Shown here: positions 8,127-15,833 of the stretch, in pieces
How positions within the stretch are numbered: the first letter of the stretch is position 1
Layout of the letters: each line of letters opens with the position of its first letter
Assembly (NCBI RefSeq): GCF_023657445.1
Contig: NZ_JAGTWY010000001.1
Span: forward strand, 2,914,001-2,978,000
Direction: 5' to 3'
Length of the DNA: 64,000 nucleotides
Source: Marinobacter sediminum
GTDB lineage: Bacteria; Pseudomonadota; Gammaproteobacteria; Pseudomonadales; Oleiphilaceae
The notes under the pieces: generated by a model
What the model saw: the letters and a program-made list of their open reading frames with translations, nothing else
What the model was told of the DNA's origin: nothing
Databases searched by the model: none
Program-made: the position numbers and the translations under genes

Positions 8127-11100
8127 GACGTTCACCCTTTTGATTATCGGTCCCGGGGGATTCGTGGGGCTCAAAGTGAATGCCAGCAAGCTGTTTGTAG
8201 AGCTCCCTCTGTTCGGTCGCCGCTTCGGAGGCCGCGGTGACCAGCTGCTCATAACGGTCCGGATCCCTGAGCTCAAGCATGCGGAACCGAGCTTCCTCCT
8301 GCATGTAGGCTTTCATGGTCACCTTCTGGCGCAATGAGTCCAGCTGCAGGGGTGGCAACCCCTCGTGAATACGTCTGGGATCAAACCGGTAAAGCGGCCA
8401 TGCCCAGCTATCCACTGCCCGGCGTTGCTGAGCCGGGGAGTGCACCAGATCGTAGCCGTGGGCGATGCAGGGGCTGTGGGCAATAATCAGTGCCGGACCA
8501 TCATAGCTTTCGGCCTCCTGCAAGGCTTTGGTGGTCTGATTGCTGTGGGATTGCATGGCAATCTGGGCTACGTACACATGGCCATAACTCATGGCCAGCA
8601 GGCCCAGGTCTTTCTTGCGGGTTTCCTTGCCGGCTGCGGCAAACTTGGCAATCGCCCCCATCGGAGTGGCCTTCGATTGCTGCCCCCCGGTGTTGGAATA
8701 CACCTCGGTATCCAGCACCAGCAATTTCAGATTCTGGCCCGAAGCCAGAGCGTGGTCGAGACCGCCATAGCCAATGTCATAGGCCCAACCGTCACCACCG
8801 ATCACCCACACACTCTTCGGGCACAGTTCATCGGCCAGGCTGTCCAGCTCCCGTGCTTCCGGCGCCTGCTGGTCCGTCAGCCAGTCCCGAAGCCTGCTCA
8901 CGGCCTCACGCCTTGAAGCCATAGCGGCTTCGTCACTGGTGGTGCAGGTGCTGGTCAGATCGCTATAAAGCCCTTCCGGAAGATGTTCCTGAAGCCGATC
9001 CAGCAACTGCCGCGCCCGGCCTACCAGCTTGTTAAGCCCAAGGCGCATGCCCAGACCGAGTTCAGCTGCATCCTCAAACAACGAGTTATTCCAGGATGGC
9101 CCCCTGCCATCGGCATTCACGGTGTACGGGGTGGTCGGCAGATTGCCACCGTAGATCGAGGAACAGCCGGTGGCGTTGGCAATCAGCAGGCGATCGCCCA
9201 GCAACTGCGTCAGCAGGCGAATGTAGGGCGTCTCACCGCAGCCGGCGCAGGCACCGGAATACTCGAACAGGGGAATAAGCAGCGGTAACGATTTGAAGTC
9301 CCGGGGAACACGCTCTCTGGGCACCTCCGGCAAGTTGCGCAAGAACTTCAGGTTTTCAGCCTCGGCCTCCCGGTGTTCTTCGAGGGGCTGCATGTTGATC
9401 GCTTTCCGCTTGGGCTGGGTGCGGTCTTTCGCGGGGCACACCTCGACACACAAACCGCAGCCGGTACAGTCATCCGGTGCTACCTGAATCCGGTAGTCGA
9501 GCCCCTCCAGTTCCGGCGTATGCGTCTCGGGTACGGCCTCGAAGGTTTCGGGAGCATCCTTGCCGGTGTCCGGCTCAAAGACTTTGCTGGTGATCGCGGT
9601 GTGAGGGCAGATCATCGCACAGAAGTTGCACTGCACACACAGGTCGGATTCCCAGATCGGGATTTCCTGAGCGATGGCTCGCTTCTCGAACTGACTGGTG
9701 CCGGTTGGCCAGGTGCCGTCCGGCGGGAAGGCACTGACTGGCAGCTTGTCGCCCTGCCCCTCCAGCAGCAACCGGGTAACCTTCTGCACAAAATCGGGCG
9801 CATCCTCCGGCACTCTCGGCGGTCGGGTGCGGGTTGCCGTTACCTTTTCAGGCACCGGCACTTCGTGCAGATTGGCCAGGGCGGAATCCACCGCTTCCAC
9901 ATTGCGGCGAACCACCTCCGGCCCTCGACGACCCCACGTCTGACGAATGGACTCCTTGATGCGGTCGATGGCTTCATCACGGGGCAGGATGTCTGCGAGG
10001 GCGAAGAAACACACCTGCATAACGGTATTGATGCGCCGCTCCAGCCCCGCCCTCTCCGCCACTTCCGCAGCATCGATGATGTACAGTCGTATCTTGCGCT
10101 CTAGCAGGACCCGTTGGACCTCTACCGATAACCGGTTCCAGACCTCATCCTTTGGCCAGGGCACATTCAGCAGTACCGTTGCCCCTTGAGCCGCGTGTTC
10201 CAGAACATCAAAACGCTCAAGAAACTGGGGCGCATGAATGGCAACGAACTGTGCCTTCCGGATCTGGTAACTGGACCGGATTGGCAGCGGGCCAAAACGC
10301 AGGTGGGAAACCGTTGTGGCTCCGGACTTCTTGGAGTCGTAAACAAAATGGCCCTGGGCAAACAGGTCGGTACCCTCTCCCAGGATTTTGATACTGGCCT
10401 TGTTACTACTGACCGTTCCGTCGGCGCCCAGACCGAAGAACAGGGCGCGGCGGGTTTTAGGTGACTCGATATCCAACTCGTTGTCGACGTCAAGGGAGAG
10501 ATGGCTGACATCGTCGCGGACACCGACGGTAAAGCGGGTTTTCAATGCCTCAGCTTTCAGCTCATCGAAGATGGCGCATACCATGGCCGGGGTAAATTCC
10601 CGGGAGGACAAACCATAGCGACCACCGATCACCCGCGGCAGTACCTCACGCTCACCCCGACTGTAGGCCTCCATCAATGCGCCGCTGACTTCCAGTAACA
10701 GTGGCTCACCCTGGGCACCGGGCTCTTTGGTCCGGTCCAGTATCGCCAGGTGCCTCACGCTCTCGGGTAAAGCCTGCAGGAAACGATCGGTGGCGAAGGG
10801 CCGGAACAGGCGCACCTTGAGTACACCGACCTTTTCTCCTTGCTCGAGCAGCCAATCCACGGTCTCGTGGGCACACTCGGCGCCGGAGCCCATCAGGACA
10901 ACCACCCTCTCTGCCTCCGGGTGGCCCACATAATCGAACAAGCGGTACTGCCGACCGGTAATCCCGGCAAACCGCTCCATCACAGCTTCCAGATGATTCG
11001 GGAAAGCCTGATAAAACGGATTGGTAGCCTCCCGGGATTGGAAAAACGCATCGGGATTCTGTGACGTGCCCCGCACCACCGGCCGATCCGGCGTCATCCG

Positions 11101-11712
11101 ACGATTCCGGTGCGCTTCCAATCCATCATGGGGTACCAGGGCCTGCAAGTCCTCATCGCTCAGGGCTGCAATCTTGGATATTTCATGGGAAGTTCGGAAA
11201 CCATCGAAGAAGTGCATTACCGGTACCCGGCTATCCAGGGATACCGCGTGGCCGATCGCCGCGAGATCCTGGGCTTCCTGAACCGATCCGGAGGCCAGAA
11301 GAGCAAAGCCGGTTCCGCGAGCCGTCATTACATCGGAGTGATCACAGAAAATTGACAGGGCATGAGTCGCAACACTGCGGGCGGCAATGTGCATACAGAA
11401 AGGCGAAAGCTCACCCGCAATCTTGAACAGGTTGGGCAGCATGAGCAGCAGCCCCTGAGACGCGGTGAAGGTCGTCACCAGCGAGCCCGCCTGAAGGGCC
11501 CCGTGCATCGTTCCGGCCGCGCCGGCTTCCGACTGCATTTCCACCACACTGGGCACCTGCCCCCAGAGGTTGGGCTTGCCCAGAGCAGCCCAGTCATCAG
11601 CGTGCTCACCCATCACTGAGGCCGGGGTAATCGGGTAAATGGCAATGGTTTCGCTCAGGCGGTAAGCCACCGAAGCCACGGCTTCATTGCCGTCGAGGGT
11701 GCGGAACTTCAT
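8119..11712 (-). CDS. nifJ: Pyruvate:ferredoxin (flavodoxin) oxidoreductase
   Basis: This is a single-chain enzyme of 1197 residues, the normal NifJ length. It converts pyruvate plus CoA to acetyl-CoA and CO2 while reducing ferredoxin or flavodoxin. Visible parts: N-terminal pyruvate domain (IYPITPAS), two ferredoxin clusters near residues 685-700 (CVQCNFCAMICP) and 745-760 (CTGCGLCVEVCP), and the thiamine-diphosphate domain with ACAGCGETPY near 823 and GGDGWAYDIGYGG. Later, LDTEVYSNTGGQ appears. The ATG at 11712 has GGAG eight bases upstream; a GTG two codons earlier is too close to that site. It is unusual in a mostly aerobic lineage. Confidence 0.95.
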   Translation of the reverse strand: MKFRTLDGNEAVASVAYRLSETIAIYPITPASVMGEHADDWAALGKPNLWGQVPSVVEMQSEAGAAGTMHGALQAGSLVTTFTASQGLLLMLPNLFKIAGELSPFCMHIAARSVATHALSIFCDHSDVMTARGTGFALLASGSVQEAQDLAAIGHAVSLDSRVPVMHFFDGFRTSHEISKIAALSDEDLQALVPHDGLEAHRNRRMTPDRPVVRGTSQNPDAFFQSREATNPFYQAFPNHLEAVMERFAGITGRQYRLFDYVGHPEAERVVVLMGSGAECAHETVDWLLEQGEKVGVLKVRLFRPFATDRFLQALPESVRHLAILDRTKEPGAQGEPLLLEVSGALMEAYSRGEREVLPRVIGGRYGLSSREFTPAMVCAIFDELKAEALKTRFTVGVRDDVSHLSLDVDNELDIESPKTRRALFFGLGADGTVSSNKASIKILGEGTDLFAQGHFVYDSKKSGATTVSHLRFGPLPIRSSYQIRKAQFVAIHAPQFLERFDVLEHAAQGATVLLNVPWPKDEVWNRLSVEVQRVLLERKIRLYIIDAAEVAERAGLERRINTVMQVCFFALADILPRDEAIDRIKESIRQTWGRRGPEVVRRNVEAVDSALANLHEVPVPEKVTATRTRPPRVPEDAPDFVQKVTRLLLEGQGDKLPVSAFPPDGTWPTGTSQFEKRAIAQEIPIWESDLCVQCNFCAMICPHTAITSKVFEPDTGKDAPETFEAVPETHTPELEGLDYRIQVAPDDCTGCGLCVEVCPAKDRTQPKRKAINMQPLEEHREAEAENLKFLRNLPEVPRERVPRDFKSLPLLIPLFEYSGACAGCGETPYIRLLTQLLGDRLLIANATGCSSIYGGNLPTTPYTVNADGRGPSWNNSLFEDAAELGLGMRLGLNKLVGRARQLLDRLQEHLPEGLYSDLTSTCTTSDEAAMASRREAVSRLRDWLTDQQAPEARELDSLADELCPKSVWVIGGDGWAYDIGYGGLDHALASGQNLKLLVLDTEVYSNTGGQQSKATPMGAIAKFAAAGKETRKKDLGLLAMSYGHVYVAQIAMQSHSNQTTKALQEAESYDGPALIIAHSPCIAHGYDLVHSPAQQRRAVDSWAWPLYRFDPRRIHEGLPPLQLDSLRQKVTMKAYMQEEARFRMLELRDPDRYEQLVTAASEAATEQRELYKQLAGIHFEPHESPGTDNQKGERHD

Positions 11713-11897
11713 GGCCACGACTCCTTGTGATCAGGCCGACAGACTGTTTTGAGTCTAGTAGCGACCGACACAACCGCAAGTCATCTATCCGCTACCGAAT
11801 CTGATCGTGACAGCACTTCCGGACCGTCGTATCGTGGACCACGTTGCATTGCCTAGCGAAAACGATAACTGTCTATCCGTAACGAGGAGAAGCAGAC

Positions 11898-12233
11898 GTG
11901 ACTCAGGAAGAACTTGAGCGGTTCCGAAATCTCTTGCTGAAACTTCAGGAAGACCTGCGTTCAACCAGTAAAGTCCGGGATGAAACGAGCGAAACCGTTC
12001 ATCTGGACCAGCAAAGTGTTGGCCGGCTGTCCCGGATGGATGCCCTGCAGGGCCAGGCCCTGGCAAAAGCAGGCAAAGAACGGGCGGAACGCCAGCTACG
12101 ACAGATTGAGGCGGCGCTCGTGCGAATCGACAAAGACGAATACGGGGACTGTATGGAGTGTGGTGAGACCATCAATCCGAAGCGGCTGGAAATTGATCCT
12201 ACCACGCTCTACTGCATTGAGTGCGCAAGCTAA
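11898..12233 (+). CDS. Short DksA/TraR-type zinc-finger protein
   Basis: The 111-residue protein has a long helical N-terminal hairpin and a C-terminal C4 zinc finger: CMEC and, 19 residues on, CIEC. It contains the family segment GETINPKRLEIDPTTLYCIEC. DksA homologues enter the secondary channel of RNA polymerase. This one is shorter than DksA (about 150 residues) and lacks the usual acidic tip arrangement, so its action on polymerase is uncertain. Translation starts at a GTG with GAGGAG eight bases upstream. Its 3' end overlaps the MFS gene by four bases. Confidence 0.85.
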   Translation: MTQEELERFRNLLLKLQEDLRSTSKVRDETSETVHLDQQSVGRLSRMDALQGQALAKAGKERAERQLRQIEAALVRIDKDEYGDCMECGETINPKRLEIDPTTLYCIECAS

Positions 12234-13414
12234 CCCGGCTGCGACTCAAACCTCGATTTGCTCAGCGACCACAAACCAAATACCGGCCCGGGGACCAGCA
12301 ACAACACCACCCAGACCCCCAACTGCCCCCACAAACCACTGGTCAGCCAGATGGCTGGCAATGTCAGGCCAAACCCGACCGCATTCATCACCGCCAGCGA
12401 TGAACCCACCGATTCCCGGGGCGCTGTCGCAGCAGCCAGGGCAGAAAACTGGGGCGAATCTGCGATCACCGCAACGCCCCAGACAAACAGCAGGACAATC
12501 AATAGCACCGGCGACAGCCCGCTTAACCAGGGGTACAGCAGGCAGACAATTCCTGAAAGCATCAGGGCTCGCCAGGCCACCCATTCGCTCCCCTTGGTGC
12601 GGCTGAGTCTGCCGCCACCGATACAGCCGACTGCACCTACACCGATAATGGCAAAAGCCAGCCAGGGGATGGCCCCGTCATCAGCACCTAAACGCTGCAG
12701 CTCCCGGCCAATCAGCAAAGGCGTCAGCGTCCAGAAGGCATAAAGCTCCCACATATGCCCAAAGTAGCCACCGGCGACCGCCCGAAACCTCGGTATACGC
12801 AATGCGGCCAGGCCCTGACTCAAGGGTATGGGGCCACTGCTTTTGGGCAGATGCGGCCCATCACCCAACAGAAACACCATGGCGCCGCCGGCCAGGGCCA
12901 GCACAGATGCCACCAATAATGGCAACTCCCAGGGCATTCCGAATGTGGCACCCCGCATAAGATGGGGTAATGCCGTACCCAGGGTGAGCATTCCCACCAG
13001 CCACGCCAGGGCCGCCCCGGCGTATTTCGGAGTCCAGGCAATCACCATTTTCATCCCGAGCGGATATATGCCCGCCAGGCAGAGGCCGGTGGCAAACCGC
13101 AAAATGAAGTCCAGGGGTGGAAGGTGGGCGGCGAAGACAAATCCCCCATTAGCCAGTGCCCCCAGCAGGCTCGACACCGCAAAGATCCGGCTGGCGCCAA
13201 ACCGGTCGGCCAGCCCCGTTACAGCAATGGTGAGAGTGCCGACAATAAACCCGCCCTGAACCGCCAGTGTCAGCCGGCCAAGGTCGACTTCGTTAAGACC
13301 CAGCTCTCCGGAAAGCGATAACCACACGCCGTTAATGCTGAACCACAACGAAGTACCGAACAGCTGGGCAAGCACAATGACCGGCAACGGGAAGCGCCGA
13401 ATTAAATCAATCAT
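12230..13414 (-). CDS. MFS transporter
   Basis: This 394-residue protein is almost entirely hydrophobic, with about 12 membrane segments. The loop after segment 2 has the MFS motif A form GLADRFGASR. The segment FGTSLWFSINGVWLSL is typical of a bacterial MFS subgroup annotated only generally. The start at 13414 is chosen because it begins just before the first segment (MIDLIRRFPLPV); the ribosome site is weak. It is not ArsJ-like despite lying near arsenic genes, and it faces the other way. Substrate unknown. Confidence 0.85.
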   Translation of the reverse strand: MIDLIRRFPLPVIVLAQLFGTSLWFSINGVWLSLSGELGLNEVDLGRLTLAVQGGFIVGTLTIAVTGLADRFGASRIFAVSSLLGALANGGFVFAAHLPPLDFILRFATGLCLAGIYPLGMKMVIAWTPKYAGAALAWLVGMLTLGTALPHLMRGATFGMPWELPLLVASVLALAGGAMVFLLGDGPHLPKSSGPIPLSQGLAALRIPRFRAVAGGYFGHMWELYAFWTLTPLLIGRELQRLGADDGAIPWLAFAIIGVGAVGCIGGGRLSRTKGSEWVAWRALMLSGIVCLLYPWLSGLSPVLLIVLLFVWGVAVIADSPQFSALAAATAPRESVGSSLAVMNAVGFGLTLPAIWLTSGLWGQLGVWVVLLLVPGPVFGLWSLSKSRFESQPG

Positions 13415-13602
13415 TATTGTTGTCTTCTTTATTGAGTGGTGCCCCTCAAGACTATAGCGAGGAAACCAGAAGAGCACATGCTACTTTGGTGCTTTGCTAA
13501 TGATCAGCCAAACTTTCCGGAAATAGGAGTATCCTCTCCGGAAGTTATTCATCACCCACTCAGCAATTTTCTTTCATCACCAATCAAAGGATGCTGCGAG
13601 AC

Positions 13603-14619
13603 ATGCTTGAGCTTTTCGCTCAGCTGGCCAACTGGCTGACATACGACCTGATGGAACTGAGCCCTGAAACCAGGCTGGGCACTTCCGTCCACTTCTTCAT
13701 TGAGGACACCACCAAGATCCTGTTTCTGCTGGTGGTAATGATCTATGTGATTGCGCTGGCGCGAGCCTCGCTCAACCTGGAGCGCGTGCGCGCCTATATT
13801 CAGCAAAAGAACCAGATGGTTGGCTATGTTTTCGGTTCCGGCTTTGGCGCCATCACACCGTTTTGTTCCTGTTCCAGCATTCCCCTGTTCCTGGGCTTTA
13901 CCAGCGCCGGCATCCCGCTGGGTATCACCATGGCATTCCTGTTTACCTCGCCCATCATCAATGAAGTCGCAGTAATCATGCTCTGGAGCCTGCTGGGCTG
14001 GAAGTTCACCCTGGCCTACGTTGTGATCGGCATGGCGGCGGGCATCGTCGGCGGCATGATCCTGGATGCGGTCAAGGGTGAGCGCTGGCTGAAGGATTTT
14101 GCCGCCAAGGCTTACCAGAAGGCGGCCCAGCAAACCGGGGATGCATCAGAAGGTTCGCCGGTGCCCGAGGCACCTAAGCTATCGATGTCCGAAAGGCATC
14201 AGTTTGCCAAAGACGAACTGAAGGAAATTGTCGGCCGAATCTGGAAATGGGTGCTGATCGGCGTTGGTCTTGGCGCCGCCCTGCACGGCTTCGTACCGGA
14301 TGACTGGTTTGCCGAGAACCTGGGCTCCGGCGAATGGTGGAGCGTGCCAGCCGCAGTTTTTGCCGGCCTGCCCCTATACTCCAACGCAACCGGCGTGATT
14401 CCGGTAATGGAAAGCCTGATCGTCAAGGGGCTGCCAGTGGGCACGACCCTGGCCTTCTGTATGAGTACCGTGGCTGCAAGCTTTCCGGAATTCATCATGC
14501 TCAAGCAGGTAATGACCTTCCGCCTGCTGGCTATGATCTTTGCCATTCTGCTCGCCAACTTCATGGTGGTCGGCTGGGTGATTAACATGATCAGTCCCTG
14601 GCTTTTTTCCGGGTTCTGA
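13603..14619 (+). CDS. YraQ/ArsP-type permease
   Basis: The 338-residue membrane protein belongs to the DUF318/YraQ permease family. The signature FGAITPFCSCSSIPLFLGF carries the conserved CSC motif at the end of a membrane segment, and a second half repeats the pattern (LPLYSNATGVIPV). A cytoplasmic linker of about 60 residues separates the halves. Some relatives (ArsP) export trivalent organoarsenicals. A start at 13603 fits AAAGGA better than the ATG at 13591, which directly abuts it. The redox protein 40 bases downstream is a common partner of this permease. Confidence 0.85.
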   Translation: MLELFAQLANWLTYDLMELSPETRLGTSVHFFIEDTTKILFLLVVMIYVIALARASLNLERVRAYIQQKNQMVGYVFGSGFGAITPFCSCSSIPLFLGFTSAGIPLGITMAFLFTSPIINEVAVIMLWSLLGWKFTLAYVVIGMAAGIVGGMILDAVKGERWLKDFAAKAYQKAAQQTGDASEGSPVPEAPKLSMSERHQFAKDELKEIVGRIWKWVLIGVGLGAALHGFVPDDWFAENLGSGEWWSVPAAVFAGLPLYSNATGVIPVMESLIVKGLPVGTTLAFCMSTVAASFPEFIMLKQVMTFRLLAMIFAILLANFMVVGWVINMISPWLFSGF

Positions 14620-14659
14620 CTATCAATGACTGAACGTCGTGCCTGACAGGAGAGAAACG

Positions 14660-14896
14660 ATGAAAACGTTTGAAGTACTTGGTACCGGTTGCAAGAAATG
14701 CGTTAACACAGCCGAAAAAATTGAGCAGGTTGCCCGCGAACTTAACGAGGAAGTAGAGGTCACCAAGGTCACTGATCCGGAGAAGATCATGGAGTATCAG
14801 GTGATGTCGACGCCAGCCGTGGCGGTTGACGGCAAAGTGGTCCACAGCGGTTCTATTCCCGAGCACGACAAGATAGTTGGCTGGCTCAACGCCTGA
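14660..14896 (+). CDS. Small redox-active disulfide (thioredoxin-like) protein
   Basis: This 78-residue protein has the thioredoxin-like motif GTGCKKCVNT (CKKC) at residues 9-14 and the cis-proline segment MSTPAVAVDGKVVHSG. It belongs to the small family of redox-active disulfide proteins usually encoded beside YraQ/ArsP-type permeases. It probably passes electrons or thiol-bound metal(loid)s to that permease. The start has AGGAGAG at suitable distance. No signal peptide is present, so it acts in the cytoplasm. Confidence 0.88.
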   Translation: MKTFEVLGTGCKKCVNTAEKIEQVARELNEEVEVTKVTDPEKIMEYQVMSTPAVAVDGKVVHSGSIPEHDKIVGWLNA

Positions 14897-14933
14897 AACT
14901 GACAGGCTGAAATAGCGATTGCATAAACGCCAC

Positions 14934-15026
14934 TCAAAAGGCAACCAGCCCATAAATAAGGGAGTGTCTTTCAGTCAGGCGACCGATGCGGCCAAATCCG
15001 CTAATTCCGACTTTGATCTTGCTCAT
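14934..15026 (-). pseudogene. 5' remnant of a glyceraldehyde-3-phosphate dehydrogenase gene
   Basis: A minus-strand ATG at 15026, six bases after a strong GAGGAG, begins MSKIKVGISGFGRIGRL. This is the start of a GAPDH with its NAD-binding glycine motif. Homology stops after residue 17; the frame continues with 13 unrelated residues to TGA at 14934-14936. The rest of the roughly 335-residue gene is missing and the tail of the thioredoxin-like gene region follows. In arsenic islands a GAPDH gene is often paired with arsJ, which makes and exports 1-arseno-3-phosphoglycerate; that link is inferred from the aio genes next door. Confidence 0.75.
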
Positions 15027-15207
15027 GGCGTGCTCCTCAAGGGTCTATTCAATCCATGAAACCGCGTGATGACTACACGCATTGCCGGCCGACTCTGCAA
15101 AAATGCCGAACGGCCCGTATTGGTAGTTCCGGCCTGAATTGACCAACATCAATAAAAACTGAAATCGACCCTGGATACGATGGCACAAATCAAAATCACG
15201 ACCTAAA

Positions 15208-15228
15208 GTTGTACAAAGTTTATACAAC
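15208..15228. promoter_or_regulatory. Inverted repeat upstream of aioB
   Basis: GTTGTA and TACAAC are separated by nine bases, giving a perfect 6+6 dyad 57 bases before the aioB start. It lies in the region shared with the divergent GAPDH remnant and looks like a regulator-binding site. The regulator is not known; no arsR, aioR or aioS gene is in the window. Confidence 0.5.
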
Positions 15229-15285
15229 AAATGGGGGCCATGGGCAGCTGTAGCGGTGACCCCAAAACAAGAAAGGGAGAGTGCA

Positions 15286-15819
15286 ATGAAACTTTCAAGG
15301 AGACGGTTTCTTGCCTTCACTGGCACAACCGCAGCTGGTTCCGTCGCCCTTGGCGGCAGCCTGATCCTGAACCCTGCCCACGCCGCTGAGGACAACCAAC
15401 AACCCGGCAAAGTGTTGCTGGACTATCCGAAAACCACCATCAGCAAAGCTGCTGACCTGACGGTCGGCCAGCCGGTTTCCTTCACCTATCCGGATGCCTC
15501 CTCACCCTGCACCCTGGTCAAAACCGGTCGCAAAACTCAGGGGGGAGTGGGACCGGATGGCGATATTGTCGCCTACAGCACTCTGTGCACCCATATGGGT
15601 TGCCCCGTCTCTTATTCGGCCGAGGAGCGCACCTTCAAGTGCCCCTGCCATTTCAGCGTGTTTGATTCCGAGCTAAATGGCCAGATGGTGTCCGGTCAGG
15701 CCACGGAAAATCTGCCCCGGATTCTCCTGAGCTACCAGGATTCGGATGATTCCATTGAGGCCGTGGGCGTGGGAGGTCTGATCTACGGTCGCCAGTCCAA
15801 TCTTCTGCCGGGCGCCTGA
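15286..15819 (+). CDS. aioB: Arsenite oxidase small (Rieske) subunit
   Basis: The 177-residue protein opens with a twin-arginine signal ([10 protein letters not shown]) and a hydrophobic stretch ending ...NPAHA. The Rieske [2Fe-2S] motif is complete: CTH, 15 residues, then CPCH. AioB takes electrons from the molybdenum subunit during oxidation of arsenite to arsenate in the periplasm. The ATG at 15286 has AAAGGGAG upstream. It is followed 14 bases later by aioA, and its Tat signal exports both subunits together. Confidence 0.95.
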   Translation: MKLSRRRFLAFTGTTAAGSVALGGSLILNPAHAAEDNQQPGKVLLDYPKTTISKAADLTVGQPVSFTYPDASSPCTLVKTGRKTQGGVGPDGDIVAYSTLCTHMGCPVSYSAEERTFKCPCHFSVFDSELNGQMVSGQATENLPRILLSYQDSDDSIEAVGVGGLIYGRQSNLLPGA

Positions 15820-15833
15820 GGGAGGGATACACC

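Noticed and set aside
12230..13414. MFS gene as arsJ
   Set aside because: Its N-terminus and motifs do not match ArsJ and it is oriented away from the arsenic genes.
15181..15196. TGGCAC upstream of aioB as a sigma-54 promoter
   Set aside because: The required TTGC element at the proper spacing is absent (the following bases are AAATCAAAAT).
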